Origin: Sulfurovum sp. AR | Lineage (GTDB): Bacteria > Campylobacterota > Campylobacteria > Campylobacterales > Sulfurovaceae | Length of the DNA: 64,000 bases | Direction: 5' to 3' | Assembly: GCF_000296775.1 (NCBI RefSeq) | Contig: NZ_AJLE01000010.1 | Location: 186,001-250,000 of the forward strand | Shown here: positions 1-8,801 of the stretch, piece after piece | Layout: every line of letters begins with the position of its first letter | Position numbering within the stretch: position 1 is the first letter of the stretch | Made by a program: the position numbers and the translations under genes | Notes under the pieces: generated by a model | What the model saw: the letters and a program-made list of their open reading frames with translations, nothing else | What the model was told of the DNA's origin: nothing | Databases searched by the model: none

Positions 1-869
1 TTCACACCCTGAGCAAGCAGGAATGAACAAGAACGTAAATGATCAGCGATCACACGGTAAGAAGCAGAGTTAGGTGCTTCGTAATCATAAGGTGCACCTA
101 CAAGTTCACCGATCTTCTCCAAGAAAGGCATGAAGAGTGAAGAGTGGTAGTTGTTAAGTTTACCCTCTTTGATGGCAACCACTCTCTCCAGTCCCATACC
201 TGTATCGATACTAGGTTTTGGAAGCGGGGTCAGTGTACCTGTTTCATCACGGTAATACTGCATGAATACCAGGTTCCATATCTCTAAGAATCTATCCCCT
301 TCTCCACCCATTTTGTCTTCCGGACCATTAAAGTTCTCTTCCCCCTGGTCATAGAAGATCTCAGAAGAAGGACCGCAAGGACCTGTATCTCCCATCTGCC
401 AGAAGTTATCAGCATCACCAAAACGCAAGATACGGTCTGCTGCTATATGTTCCTTCCATAGCTCTTCCGCTTCATCATCACTCGTATGTACAGTCACCCA
501 AAGCTTGTCTACAGGAAGGTTCAAATACTTCTCACTTGTTACAAACTCCCATGCATAAGCGATGGCTTCTTTTTTGAAATAATCCGCAAAAGAGAAATTC
601 CCAAGCATTTCAAAAAGTGTATGGTGACGTGCAGTATAACCTACATTGTCAAGGTCATTGTGCTTTCCACCCGCTCTTAAACAGGTTTGTGAAGAGGTAG
701 CACGCGGTATCTCAGGAATAGGTGCTTCACCCGTAAAGATGTTCTTGAACTGTACCATCCCCGCGTTAGTGAACATAAGTGTCGCATCGTCCGGTACGAG
801 TGGTGAAGATGGGATGAGCTGGTGCCCTTTACTTTGAAAAAAGTCTAGAAATTCTTTTCTGATATCCAT
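1..869 (-). CDS. alaS: Alanine--tRNA ligase, N-terminal part (cut by window edge)
   Basis: Charges tRNA-Ala with alanine in the cytoplasm. Only the first ~289 codons are present; the gene runs off the left edge. The protein begins [16 protein letters not shown] and shows class II synthetase motifs: FTNAGM near residue 33, [18 protein letters not shown] at residues 81-98 (motif 1/2 region), [10 protein letters not shown] and DTGMGLERV (motif 3). These are diagnostic of AlaRS. The start ATG at 869 is the one that gives the usual AlaRS N-terminus. The editing and C-Ala domains lie outside the window. The gene follows the lipoprotein gene and murG on the same strand, separated from the former by about 200 bases, so it may have its own promoter. 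Confidence 0.97.
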   Translation of the reverse strand, partial: MDIRKEFLDFFQSKGHQLIPSSPLVPDDATLMFTNAGMVQFKNIFTGEAPIPEIPRATSSQTCLRAGGKHNDLDNVGYTARHHTLFEMLGNFSFADYFKKEAIAYAWEFVTSEKYLNLPVDKLWVTVHTSDDEAEELWKEHIAADRILRFGDADNFWQMGDTGPCGPSSEIFYDQGEENFNGPEDKMGGEGDRFLEIWNLVFMQYYRDETGTLTPLPKPSIDTGMGLERVVAIKEGKLNNYHSSLFMPFLEKIGELVGAPYDYEAPNSASYRVIADHLRSCSFLLAQGV

Positions 870-1021
870 GATAAAATGATCCTAAAATTGTGTTGTATAA
901 ATTGGTGACATTTTAGCTAAATTGTGGTTACTTAGAGGTAAAGAGTTGAATTTAGTAGGACTATACATTCTATTTCAGTACATATAGCCTTACTGTGGAT
1001 AGGTTCAAACATATACTACAC

Positions 1022-1046
1022 AAAAATTGTGTCAAATTTGTGTCAA
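1022..1046. repeat. Left copy of 25-bp direct repeat flanking a lipoprotein gene
   Basis: On the minus strand this reads TTGACACAAATTTGACAC followed by AATTTTT. It matches the copy at 1531-1555 at 22 of 25 positions. The right copy overlaps the murG stop codon, so this one looks like a duplicated murG 3' end. It also partly overlaps a short inverted repeat (ACACAA-AAA-TTGTGT at 1018-1032). Confidence 0.7.
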
Positions 1047-1068
1047 AATCTATTTCTACTCAAGTAGT

Positions 1069-1473
1069 CTATAAAATAGGTGCTTCAATAAGGCAATAAT
1101 CATCTATGTCATAATTAAATCCACCAGCACCCATAAAATCTCCTGTAATACCTGATATTTCAGATGGAGAACAGTCATAATTTAAACCATTGACACCACC
1201 TATCTCGTCCATGATATAAAGATCATCAACAAGTCCAAATAAGTCAAACTCACAACTATAGTTATCTGGATTAAATTCATAAGCTCCATCAACATCTGTT
1301 TCTCCAACAAAATCAATACAATCGTATGGAACACCTACTATACCATCACCTAAAACATCAGTTAAATAATGTACATCAACTGGAACATATTCATCCGATG
1401 AACTTCCACCACCACATGCACTCAATACTAAAACAGAGACTCCAGACAATATCAACATCATCAATTTTTTCAT
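1069..1473 (-). CDS. Small acidic lipoprotein, function unknown
   Basis: A 134-residue protein with a clear lipoprotein signal peptide: basic MKK start, hydrophobic core, and lipobox LSAC with the lipid cysteine at residue 20, followed by a Gly/Ser linker. The mature part is strongly acidic (many Asp, Glu) and has repeated aromatic-acidic patches plus four cysteines that could form disulfides in the periplasm (CIDF, CEFD, CSPS, CLIE). I recognise no family. It sits alone between murG and alaS and is bracketed by near-identical 25-bp repeats, which suggests it was inserted there. Asp-rich sequence might bind Ca2+, but no canonical EF-hand or similar loop is evident. Confidence 0.8.
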   Translation of the reverse strand: MKKLMMLILSGVSVLVLSACGGGSSSDEYVPVDVHYLTDVLGDGIVGVPYDCIDFVGETDVDGAYEFNPDNYSCEFDLFGLVDDLYIMDEIGGVNGLNYDCSPSEISGITGDFMGAGGFNYDIDDYCLIEAPIL

Positions 1474-1530
1474 TCTAATTCCCTTTTACTTGTTACTTAA
1501 AAATTTAAGAAATAATACTGGACAATACTT

Positions 1531-1555
1531 AATAATCGTGTCAGATTTGTGTCAA
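1531..1555. repeat. Right copy of 25-bp direct repeat, overlapping murG 3' end
   Basis: Minus-strand sequence TTGACACAAATCTGACAC then GATTATT. It contains the last codons and the TGA stop of murG. The partner at 1022-1046 lies on the far side of the lipoprotein gene, 484 bases away. Confidence 0.7.
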
Positions 1556-2548
1556 TAACGTAGCGATCTTCTCGCTACCGTTTTTTTCAACGATCTCCAT
1601 CAGTCCTTTGCTTTTCGCCGCCAGATCCTCATCCAACAGTGCAAGGACTTTTTGAGTATCTATCTCATTTTCTCTCATGATCCATGCAAGATCTTTTTCT
1701 ACCAGGAACTGTGCATTATGGAACTGATGGTCACTCGCAGCATGTGGGTAAGGGATAAACAAGGAAGGCAAAGCGGTAGCCGAGAGTTCCCAGAGTGTCG
1801 AAGCACCTGAACGTGCTATGGCAAGATCAGCTTCTTTCATATACTCTGCCAGTTTAGTCGTAAACCCGAACACTTCTGCCTCAATACCCAGATCATCATA
1901 GGCTTTTTGTACCTCATCAATGTTGTTCTGGCCCGCCTGATGGATGATCCTGATTCCTCTTTCCTTGAGTTCGGGTGCTAACTCTAACGCCAGTTTGTTG
2001 ATAGCTTTTGCTCCTTGGGATCCGCCAAGAAATATGATTGTTCCCACTTTATCCCGTATGCGGGCATTATCGAAAAATATCTGCTTGATAGGGTAGGCTT
2101 TGATAGGGCTCTCTTCAAGATATGAAGAGATGAATGCTGCAGAGTGGGATTTGAGCAGTTTGTTGAGTGAACCCAGTGCGGCATTTTGTTCATGGATGAT
2201 CAATGGTACACGTAAGATCTTGGCCGCAAAGGCAGTGGCTGCAGCTGAGAAACCGCCCACGGAAAAGACCACTTTGGCCTTGTGTTTTCTTAAAAGTTTA
2301 ATGGCTTGTATCGTTGCTTTGAACAGCATCAACAGTGATTTGACCTTACCTAAAGCACCCTGGTTTACCACGCCGCGTGTCTCAAAAAAGTATGTGTATG
2401 CAAATTCATCATCCTCTTCAAACCACTGTTTGTCTTGTCCTTTGGTCGAACCGATATAGATCAGTTCTTCCTCTTTAAGATGCTCTTTCACAGCCTTAAT
2501 GATGGCCAAGTGTCCGCCTGTACCACCACCTGTCATTACAATACTCAT
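1541..2548 (-). CDS. murG: UDP-GlcNAc:lipid I N-acetylglucosaminyltransferase MurG
   Basis: Converts lipid I to lipid II at the inner face of the cytoplasmic membrane, the last cytoplasmic step of peptidoglycan precursor synthesis. GT-B glycosyltransferase, 335 residues, close to the usual 350-360. The glycine loop GGGTGGH is at residues 7-13; the second domain shows FLGGSQGAKAIN and the acceptor/donor motif ARSGASTLWE. The start overlaps the ftsW stop by four bases (ATGA), so the two genes are translationally coupled. The stop codon lies inside the direct repeat at 1531-1555. Confidence 0.97.
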   Translation of the reverse strand: MSIVMTGGGTGGHLAIIKAVKEHLKEEELIYIGSTKGQDKQWFEEDDEFAYTYFFETRGVVNQGALGKVKSLLMLFKATIQAIKLLRKHKAKVVFSVGGFSAAATAFAAKILRVPLIIHEQNAALGSLNKLLKSHSAAFISSYLEESPIKAYPIKQIFFDNARIRDKVGTIIFLGGSQGAKAINKLALELAPELKERGIRIIHQAGQNNIDEVQKAYDDLGIEAEVFGFTTKLAEYMKEADLAIARSGASTLWELSATALPSLFIPYPHAASDHQFHNAQFLVEKDLAWIMRENEIDTQKVLALLDEDLAAKSKGLMEIVEKNGSEKIATLLTQI

Positions 2549-3726
2549 CGCATTCTTCCTTTAGCATCCCTTGGTACCTTTTTAGATACCATCAAGACCA
2601 TACCTATGGCGATACAAGAAGCCCATATATGCGAACCACCATAACTTAAGAACGGTACCGCGATCCCTTTAATAGGTGTGATCCCTGAAATACCGTAAGA
2701 GTTAAGGATAAATGCCAACGAGATCAGCAACCCTACCCCTATGGAGAAGAGGTAATACATAGGATTTTTTACTTTGGAAGCGATCTTAAAGATACGGAAG
2801 ACTATGAACAAGATGGTCAGTGTCACCAAGAACAGTCCTAAAAATCCTAACTCTTCCGTGATACCTGCCAAAATAAAATCTGTATGGACTTCACTGAGGT
2901 AGCCCAGTTTAAACTGACCGTTGCCCAGACCTTGTCCCCAAAAACCGCCATTATAAATGGCATTAAGTGAATTGGATATCTGATAGGGTTCTTTGCCTGC
3001 TTCTATACGAAGGTTCTGAACCGATTCAAAAGGAAAAAGAGAGAGGATACTGTCTTGTACCGTTCCCCACCAGCTTTTGATCCGTGCCATACGGTGAGGG
3101 GCCAGGATAATGAGCCCTACAAAGGCGAACAAACCAACGGAAAGCAGGCTGAGAAAGAACTTCCATGAGCTCCCGATAAACAAGAACAATACCATGAGTG
3201 TCGCTCCCAATACCACCACTTGACCCAGATCTTTTTGAAATACAGCGATGATAACAACGGCCACCATGAACACAAAGAGATACGGCGTAAAAGTACGTAC
3301 CTCTTCCCAAAACTGCATTTTTGTTTTGTTGAGTAGTTTACGAGAAAAACTCCAGGCTAAAAAGAAGACGAACCCTACTTTAAAGAATTCAACAGGCGCA
3401 ATGGACATAGGCCCTACATGTATCCATCGTTTGGCCCCTCCTACCGCTGTTACAAGAGAAGAAGGTAAAAACTGCATACCTATCATCAGAATAAAAAAGA
3501 GGATAAACAGTGACAATCCTATACGTGAGAACCATTTATCAGGGTCCATTCTACTTAAAAGAACCATCGTTCCGAACCCTATAAAAACAGCCATACATTG
3601 TCGTATAAAAAAGTGAAAATCCGCATAATTAAAATGCAGTACAGTATAAGTAGAGAGAGAATAACTCATCACTAATGAAAGTGTCAAAAGTGTCATGACA
3701 CCTGCTAAAAGGGGTTTGTCTACCAT
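2545..3726 (-). CDS. ftsW: FtsW/RodA-family lipid II polymerase (FtsW)
   Basis: SEDS-family integral membrane glycan polymerase acting at the division septum. It has 393 residues, about ten predicted membrane segments, and the family signature KGIAVPFLSYGGS near the C-terminus. Pairing with murG by ATGA overlap, and a divergent class B PBP gene 85 bases upstream, favours FtsW over RodA. The short N-terminal cytoplasmic stretch (MVDKPLL) precedes the first membrane helix directly. Confidence 0.92.
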   Translation of the reverse strand: MVDKPLLAGVMTLLTLSLVMSYSLSTYTVLHFNYADFHFFIRQCMAVFIGFGTMVLLSRMDPDKWFSRIGLSLFILFFILMIGMQFLPSSLVTAVGGAKRWIHVGPMSIAPVEFFKVGFVFFLAWSFSRKLLNKTKMQFWEEVRTFTPYLFVFMVAVVIIAVFQKDLGQVVVLGATLMVLFLFIGSSWKFFLSLLSVGLFAFVGLIILAPHRMARIKSWWGTVQDSILSLFPFESVQNLRIEAGKEPYQISNSLNAIYNGGFWGQGLGNGQFKLGYLSEVHTDFILAGITEELGFLGLFLVTLTILFIVFRIFKIASKVKNPMYYLFSIGVGLLISLAFILNSYGISGITPIKGIAVPFLSYGGSHIWASCIAIGMVLMVSKKVPRDAKGRMR

Positions 3727-3811
3727 ATCATATTCTCTTTCTTTTATTCATTAGTATTTTATCAGATTTAACAGATAACTTTGATAAAATGACACTCTAT
3801 AAGAGGGAAAT

Positions 3812-5851
3812 ATGAATAAAGACATACAAAACAGAGCAATACATCAAAGAAAGACCAAAATTTCTTTCCTTTTTTTACTCTTATTGCTTGCCATGGGTAT
3901 GTTCTTATTTTCCGTACTGAAAACCATCTCATCAGACAGACATATCCCCAGCCATACGACTACAATTTATGACCGTTCATTTCGCGGGTCTATCATCTCT
4001 GAAGACGGATATACCCTTAGCAGTTCAGAAAAAACCTATCAGGCAGTGGTTCGTGGAGCGAGTATAGACCCTGACAAAAAAGCACTGTTTGTCAAACTCT
4101 TCAGTATCTATAGCGGTATTCCTGAGAAAGAGATCCTTAAAAGATTTAAAAACCGTAAAGGGAAAGAGATCAAAGGCAATATCATCCTCTCTAAAACCAT
4201 TAATGCACGTTCAGCGATGCAGCTTAAATCCCTTGCGTATAAATTACGAAAACTGGATGTATTTCAGTCTATCAAACTCCGTAATGGCATAGAAGTGCTC
4301 TATGGTCTGGATATCATAGAAAATGGTGAGAGCAGACGTTTCCCTCTAGGTGATGTTTTAAGTCCGATATTAGGCTATGTAGGAGATGAAAGTGATGGAC
4401 GTTACACACGTCCGGCAGGAAAAAAAGGGCTTGAACGTGCGTATGAAAAGCACATTACCTCTAAGAAAAATGGATATTTCCAAGGTAAGCGTGATGTGGT
4501 CGGCGCGGTCATTCATGACAAGAACAGTATTAAGATGCAGCGTGTAGATGGATTAGACCTTCATCTCAACATTCCTCTTGCCCTGCAGAGACGTGTTGAA
4601 CTGATGATAGACCAAATGAAACACAGTATTGATGCCGATGAGATCCTGGTCGGCATCATGGAGAGTGAAACGGGTAAGGTACTAAGCATGGCAAGTTCTG
4701 AACGTTATGACCCGTCGCACATTACACGAAACGATATTGCTTCACTTGTACCAAAATTTACAGAATACCCTTATGAAGCAGGTTCAGTCCTTAAACCGAT
4801 CACGATTGCCATGGCACTTGACAAAAAAAGGATCACCCCTGACACATGGTTTAAGACCGGCTATAAAAGATTTGATATTACAGGGGGACAGCATGTGAGT
4901 GATGATGATTATTTTGAGTCTCTCTCCGTCACGGATATCGTGGTACACTCTTCCAATATCGGTACCTCTCAAATCTCATGGCTGCTTACAGGTAAAGAGT
5001 TCAGAGAAGGTCTGCTCAAGTTTGGACTCGCCCAAAAAACCGGAATAGACCTCTCACGTGATCTTCCGGGTTCTCTCAAGTCGCTTAGACTACTCGATCA
5101 TAAAATGCATAGAGCGAACTCTTCGTTTGGCTATGGTATGATGGTGACATTCACTCAGCTGCTTAAAGCCTACTCCGCTTTCAACAATGATGGTTTAGCT
5201 GTGACACCTCATTTAGTGGATTATCTGCAAGATGCACAGGGCAACCACTATACCCTTCCTCCTGAAGTGGGTAATATGCAAGCTGTCAGTAAAAAAGCGG
5301 CAAACCAGATACATAATATCCTTTTAGAAGTAGTCAAACGCGGTACAGGTGTCAAAGCACAGTACCCAGGCTTAGAAGTAGGCGGGAAAACAGGAACAGC
5401 ACACATCGCTAAACATGGACGCTATGTGAGAGAATACCACAGCAGCTTTTATGGTTTTGCCAACGACAACGAAGGACATAAATATACCATCGGTGCGTTG
5501 GTCATACGTGCTAAAAAACCCTATAAATACTTTGCATCACAATCAGCAGTCCCTACCTTTAGAAGAGTATTGGACATACTTGTAGAGCTCGATTATCTGA
5601 AACCAGAAGGTGGTCTCGAAGTGACCAGTCCGGAGATCAAAGTAGAACCAAAAACACCACCTGTAGTCATACAGGAACCTTCAGTAGCACAAAAAGAAGA
5701 AAAGAAAAAAGTGACTGTAGAACCGGAGATAAAATCCAAACCTTCTGTGAAAGAGCTTTTTAAACTAGAACCAAAACCTGAACCTAAACCGGTCAACACA
5801 AAGCCTGCAAAAGAGAAGTCAACCAAAGAACTTTTTGAAGATCTATTTTAG
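3812..5851 (+). CDS. ftsI: Class B penicillin-binding protein (FtsI/PBP3-like) with long C-terminal tail
   Basis: Peptidoglycan transpeptidase partnered with FtsW. It has 679 residues. An N-terminal membrane anchor (about residues 17-40) is followed by a dimerisation/pedestal domain and a transpeptidase domain with the catalytic SVLK at 325-328, SSN at 380-382 and KTG at 526-528. After the catalytic domain there is a roughly 75-residue tail rich in Lys, Pro and Glu that contains two KELF motifs (VKELFKLE and TKELFEDLF at the extreme end). Most FtsI proteins end near 580-610, so this tail is unusual. An AGAGGGA ribosome site precedes the ATG. Divergent from ftsW. Confidence 0.93.
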   Translation: MNKDIQNRAIHQRKTKISFLFLLLLLAMGMFLFSVLKTISSDRHIPSHTTTIYDRSFRGSIISEDGYTLSSSEKTYQAVVRGASIDPDKKALFVKLFSIYSGIPEKEILKRFKNRKGKEIKGNIILSKTINARSAMQLKSLAYKLRKLDVFQSIKLRNGIEVLYGLDIIENGESRRFPLGDVLSPILGYVGDESDGRYTRPAGKKGLERAYEKHITSKKNGYFQGKRDVVGAVIHDKNSIKMQRVDGLDLHLNIPLALQRRVELMIDQMKHSIDADEILVGIMESETGKVLSMASSERYDPSHITRNDIASLVPKFTEYPYEAGSVLKPITIAMALDKKRITPDTWFKTGYKRFDITGGQHVSDDDYFESLSVTDIVVHSSNIGTSQISWLLTGKEFREGLLKFGLAQKTGIDLSRDLPGSLKSLRLLDHKMHRANSSFGYGMMVTFTQLLKAYSAFNNDGLAVTPHLVDYLQDAQGNHYTLPPEVGNMQAVSKKAANQIHNILLEVVKRGTGVKAQYPGLEVGGKTGTAHIAKHGRYVREYHSSFYGFANDNEGHKYTIGALVIRAKKPYKYFASQSAVPTFRRVLDILVELDYLKPEGGLEVTSPEIKVEPKTPPVVIQEPSVAQKEEKKKVTVEPEIKSKPSVKELFKLEPKPEPKPVNTKPAKEKSTKELFEDLF

Positions 5852-5859
5852 AGGTACAT

Positions 5860-6684
5860 TTAGATCCACAAATTATCGATCAGTCTAGGTTTACCTACCC
5901 ATGCAGCCACTAGAATGATCGTATTACCTATCTCCACCGTGTCAAGTTCATTGAATGCTCTATCAACAATAGCCACATACTCCACCTGGTCCGTCTCTTC
6001 AAGCACGATCAACATCTCTTTTTTGATCACTTCGACATTGAGTTCTCCTGCCATAACCATTTTGGTTGCGCGTTTGAGTGAACGGGCAAGAGAGAGTGCA
6101 CGCGTTTTTTCATCACCCTGCAAATACACATTACGACTGCTTAAAGCCAATCCATTCTCATCTCTGACAATGTCACAAGGAATAATATTCACATCCATAA
6201 AATAATTTTTGACCATCTGTGTGATGAGAGCTAACTGTTGTGCATCTTTTTTCCCAAAATAGGCATTTGTTGCACCGCTGAGATTAAGCAATTTCATGAC
6301 CACTTGAAGCATACCGTCAAAATGGCCTGGACGCTTTTCTCCTTCTAAAATGTACCCACGGATCGCAGGTGCACCTATACTCAGTTCATCCTTCTCGTAC
6401 ATTGCATCGATCCTCGGCATAAACAAGATATCCACACCTGCCAATTTACATATCTTTATGTCCGCTTCCTCTTTACGGGGATACGCATCCAGATCTTCCC
6501 CTTCCAAAAACTGTGTAGGGTTGACAAAAATAGAAACGATGAGATGATCATTCTCGTTCTTTGCTTGCTGTATGAGGGAAAGATGTCCTTTATGTAGTGC
6601 TCCCATAGTTGGAACAAAACCTATAGAACCCGATAATGCTTTTTTTGCTTCCTGTAAAGCCTCTATTGTCTGAACGATAATCAT
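5860..6684 (-). CDS. panC: Pantothenate synthetase (pantoate--beta-alanine ligase)
   Basis: Joins pantoate and beta-alanine using ATP in coenzyme A precursor synthesis. Typical length (274 residues with this start). Signatures: [10 protein letters not shown] at residues 25-34, the ATP-binding HIGH-like site, plus FVNPTQF and KDAQQLALI. An upstream in-frame ATG at 6696 would add four residues, but the ATG at 6684 has AUGAGG as a Shine-Dalgarno at proper distance and gives the usual MIIVQTI-type start. It converges with ftsI (eight bases between stops) and is divergent from prfB across about 63 bases. Confidence 0.95.
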   Translation of the reverse strand: MIIVQTIEALQEAKKALSGSIGFVPTMGALHKGHLSLIQQAKNENDHLIVSIFVNPTQFLEGEDLDAYPRKEEADIKICKLAGVDILFMPRIDAMYEKDELSIGAPAIRGYILEGEKRPGHFDGMLQVVMKLLNLSGATNAYFGKKDAQQLALITQMVKNYFMDVNIIPCDIVRDENGLALSSRNVYLQGDEKTRALSLARSLKRATKMVMAGELNVEVIKKEMLIVLEETDQVEYVAIVDRAFNELDTVEIGNTIILVAAWVGKPRLIDNLWI

Positions 6685-6747
6685 TTCTAACCTCATATTT
6701 CGCTATATTTAGATAAAATCATATCAAAATTACACTAGGTTTTTACT

Positions 6748-7842
6748 ATGGATGCATACGAATACAGCGAATTACTCAAATCACTTACCATTAAAATGGA
6801 CAATATTAAAAACATTGTCAAACCTGACCTCTTACAAGAAAGACTCAAAGAGATCGAAGAGATGCAGCAAGATCCTAATTTTTGGAACGATGCAGCAAAT
6901 GCTGGTAAGATCTCTCAGGAAAAAACCAAAGCTGAACGTATTTTAGCCACCTATAACAGTGCTTATGATGCAGTCCATGATGCCAGTGAATATTTTGAAC
7001 TCTCTAAAGCAGAGAATGACGAAGAGACCCTGGAGATGCTCTATGAAGATGCAGAGAACCTACAGGAAAGTACCAATGCACTGGAAGTGCAGATGATGCT
7101 CAGTGGTGAACATGACGGGGCGAATGCCATCGTTTCCATACACCCCGGGGCCGGTGGAACAGAATCACAGGACTGGGCCAGCATACTCTACCGTATGTAT
7201 CTGCGTTGGGCAGAAAGACATGACTTTAAGGTGGAAGTACTAGACTATCAAGCCGGAGAAGAAGCGGGAATCAAAGATGTCTCTTTCATTATCAAGGGTG
7301 AAAATGCCTATGGCTACCTCAAAGTAGAGAACGGTATCCACAGGCTTGTACGTATCTCCCCTTTTGATTCCAATGCCAAACGACACACTTCATTCTCTTC
7401 TGTGATGGTCTCACCGGAAATAGATGATGACATAGACATCACCATCGAAGACAAAGACTTGCGTGTCGATACCTACCGTGCCTCAGGTGCAGGTGGGCAA
7501 CATGTCAACAAAACAGAATCAGCTATCCGTCTGACACATATACCGACAAACATCATTGTCCAGTGTCAAAATGACAGAAGCCAGCATAAAAATAAAGCGG
7601 CAGCCATGAAGATGCTCAAATCCCGTCTTTATGAGTATGAGATGGCAAAAAAACAAGCGGCTTTAGATGGCATAGAAAAATCAGATATTGGATGGGGACA
7701 TCAGATACGCTCTTATGTCATGCAACCCTACCAGCAGGTAAAGGATACAAGGTCCAATCAAGCCTTTACCAATGTCGATGCCATACTTGATGGGGATATA
7801 GACAAAATGTTAGAAGGTGTACTTATCACACAAGCAAGATAG
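6748..7842 (+). CDS. prfB: Peptide chain release factor 2
   Basis: Terminates translation at UGA and UAA. 364 residues. It has the RF2-specific SPF anticodon-like tripeptide at residues 204-206 and the catalytic GGQ at 249-251 within [12 protein letters not shown]. The reading frame is continuous from the ATG: there is no internal UGA, so the autoregulatory +1 frameshift found in many other bacteria's prfB is absent here. Divergent from panC. Confidence 0.97.
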   Translation: MDAYEYSELLKSLTIKMDNIKNIVKPDLLQERLKEIEEMQQDPNFWNDAANAGKISQEKTKAERILATYNSAYDAVHDASEYFELSKAENDEETLEMLYEDAENLQESTNALEVQMMLSGEHDGANAIVSIHPGAGGTESQDWASILYRMYLRWAERHDFKVEVLDYQAGEEAGIKDVSFIIKGENAYGYLKVENGIHRLVRISPFDSNAKRHTSFSSVMVSPEIDDDIDITIEDKDLRVDTYRASGAGGQHVNKTESAIRLTHIPTNIIVQCQNDRSQHKNKAAAMKMLKSRLYEYEMAKKQAALDGIEKSDIGWGHQIRSYVMQPYQQVKDTRSNQAFTNVDAILDGDIDKMLEGVLITQAR

Positions 7843-7857
7843 AGATACAACTTCTTG

Positions 7858-7983
7858 CTACTTTTGTTTCCCATCCTTTTTTTCCGTATATTTAGAGATC
7901 GTTTTAGTGATCACTAAGGCTGCAACAAAAGCCAAAAGCACCATAGAAGTAGTATAGAGTGCATTCATTAAATCTATTTTCAT
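7858..7983 (-). CDS. 41-residue single-pass membrane protein, unknown
   Basis: A short open frame that starts inside the end of the ABC ATPase gene (ATGA overlap, start A at 7983) and stops at TAG 7858-7860. The product begins MKIDLMNALYTTSMV, has one hydrophobic segment (about residues 12-30) and a basic, polar tail ending KDGKQK. AAGGAG lies just upstream of the start, within the ATPase gene's last codons, giving a strong ribosome site. Coupling to the ATPase suggests a role with it, for example as a small membrane accessory, but no family is recognised. It converges with prfB. Confidence 0.7.
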   Translation of the reverse strand: MKIDLMNALYTTSMVLLAFVAALVITKTISKYTEKKDGKQK

Positions 7984-8639
7984 ATTTTCTCCTTAAGTTC
8001 CTTGAGTATTTTATCTTCGATCTTATACGTCACATCACAGCGTGCTTCCATACTGTCATCATGGGTGACCAGTAAGAGCCCTGCGCCTGTCTCTTTAATG
8101 TAATGTAACAGTACATCCATCACCATTTCGGCTGTCTCTTTATCTAAATTTCCTGTAGGTTCATCAGCAAAAATAATACGAGGCTTTTTACTCAATACCC
8201 TGGCAATGGAAACACGCTGTTGTTGTCCTCCTGAGAGTTCACCTATCTTTTGTTTCATCAGTTCTTTGATCTCTAGTTTTTCAAGTATAGCATCATCAAT
8301 ACTCTCAGCACTTAACATGCTGGCGACTTCGACATTCTCCATGGCTGTCATACCTTTGAAGAGGTAATGGAACTGAAAGATGATCCCTATATCATAACGG
8401 CGCAATGTTTCAATAGCCTTGTCATCGAGCGTATAAAGATCTTTTCCTAACAATGTGACACTGCCCTTATCAGGTTTGATAAACGTTGAAAATATATGTA
8501 ACAGTGTAGACTTTCCGCAGCCGCTTCGACCGATGATCGCCGCACTTTGTGATGGTTTTAAAGAAAAGTTTACATCATGAAATAAAAGGGTATCAAACCC
8601 GTGGGAAATATTTTGTGCTTCCAATAAAAATTGGGACAT
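7980..8639 (-). CDS. ABC transporter ATP-binding protein (LolD/MacB-type)
   Basis: 219-residue ATPase with Walker A GRSGCGKST at residues 37-45, Q-loop in FQFHYLF, signature LSGGQQQRVSIAR, and Walker B IIFADEPTGNLD. The DEPTGNLD form and size match the LolD/MacB/FtsE group, which works with FtsX-like permeases in lipoprotein release, export or division. No such permease is adjacent: downstream is only the overlapping 41-codon membrane ORF, upstream is tsf. The LolD name is therefore only a family-level guess. Confidence 0.88.
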   Translation of the reverse strand: MSQFLLEAQNISHGFDTLLFHDVNFSLKPSQSAAIIGRSGCGKSTLLHIFSTFIKPDKGSVTLLGKDLYTLDDKAIETLRRYDIGIIFQFHYLFKGMTAMENVEVASMLSAESIDDAILEKLEIKELMKQKIGELSGGQQQRVSIARVLSKKPRIIFADEPTGNLDKETAEMVMDVLLHYIKETGAGLLLVTHDDSMEARCDVTYKIEDKILKELKEKI

Positions 8640-8749
8640 CTGCTGCCTTTAAACTATTTTACAAGTGTGGACTTTGTTCCACTTACTGGTATATTTTAAC
8701 ATAAAAATGTGATGGATAGTTTGAGAAAAAGAGGAAAATACGTAAGAGT

Positions 8750-8774
8750 CTGTCCAAGCGATCAGCCTGGACAG
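8750..8774. other. Hairpin between the tsf terminator and the ABC ATPase gene
   Basis: Perfect 7-bp inverted repeat CTGTCCA ... TGGACAG with an 11-base loop. It sits directly beyond the T-run of the tsf terminator, on the upstream side of the ABC ATPase gene. No T-run follows it on the minus strand. It could be a second-chance terminator stem or an RNA-stabilising element. Confidence 0.5.
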
Positions 8775-8801
8775 GAAAAAAAGAGTAAGGGTAGACCCTT
8801 A
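8775..8801 (-). terminator. Rho-independent terminator of rpsB-tsf
   Basis: Stem TAAGGGT / ACCCTTA (8786-8801) followed on the minus strand by CTC and a run of T. The tsf stop codon is part of the stem. Confidence 0.8.

Noticed and set aside
6748-6900. Programmed frameshift of prfB
   Set aside because: The reading frame is continuous from the start codon with no in-frame UGA, so no frameshift is required.
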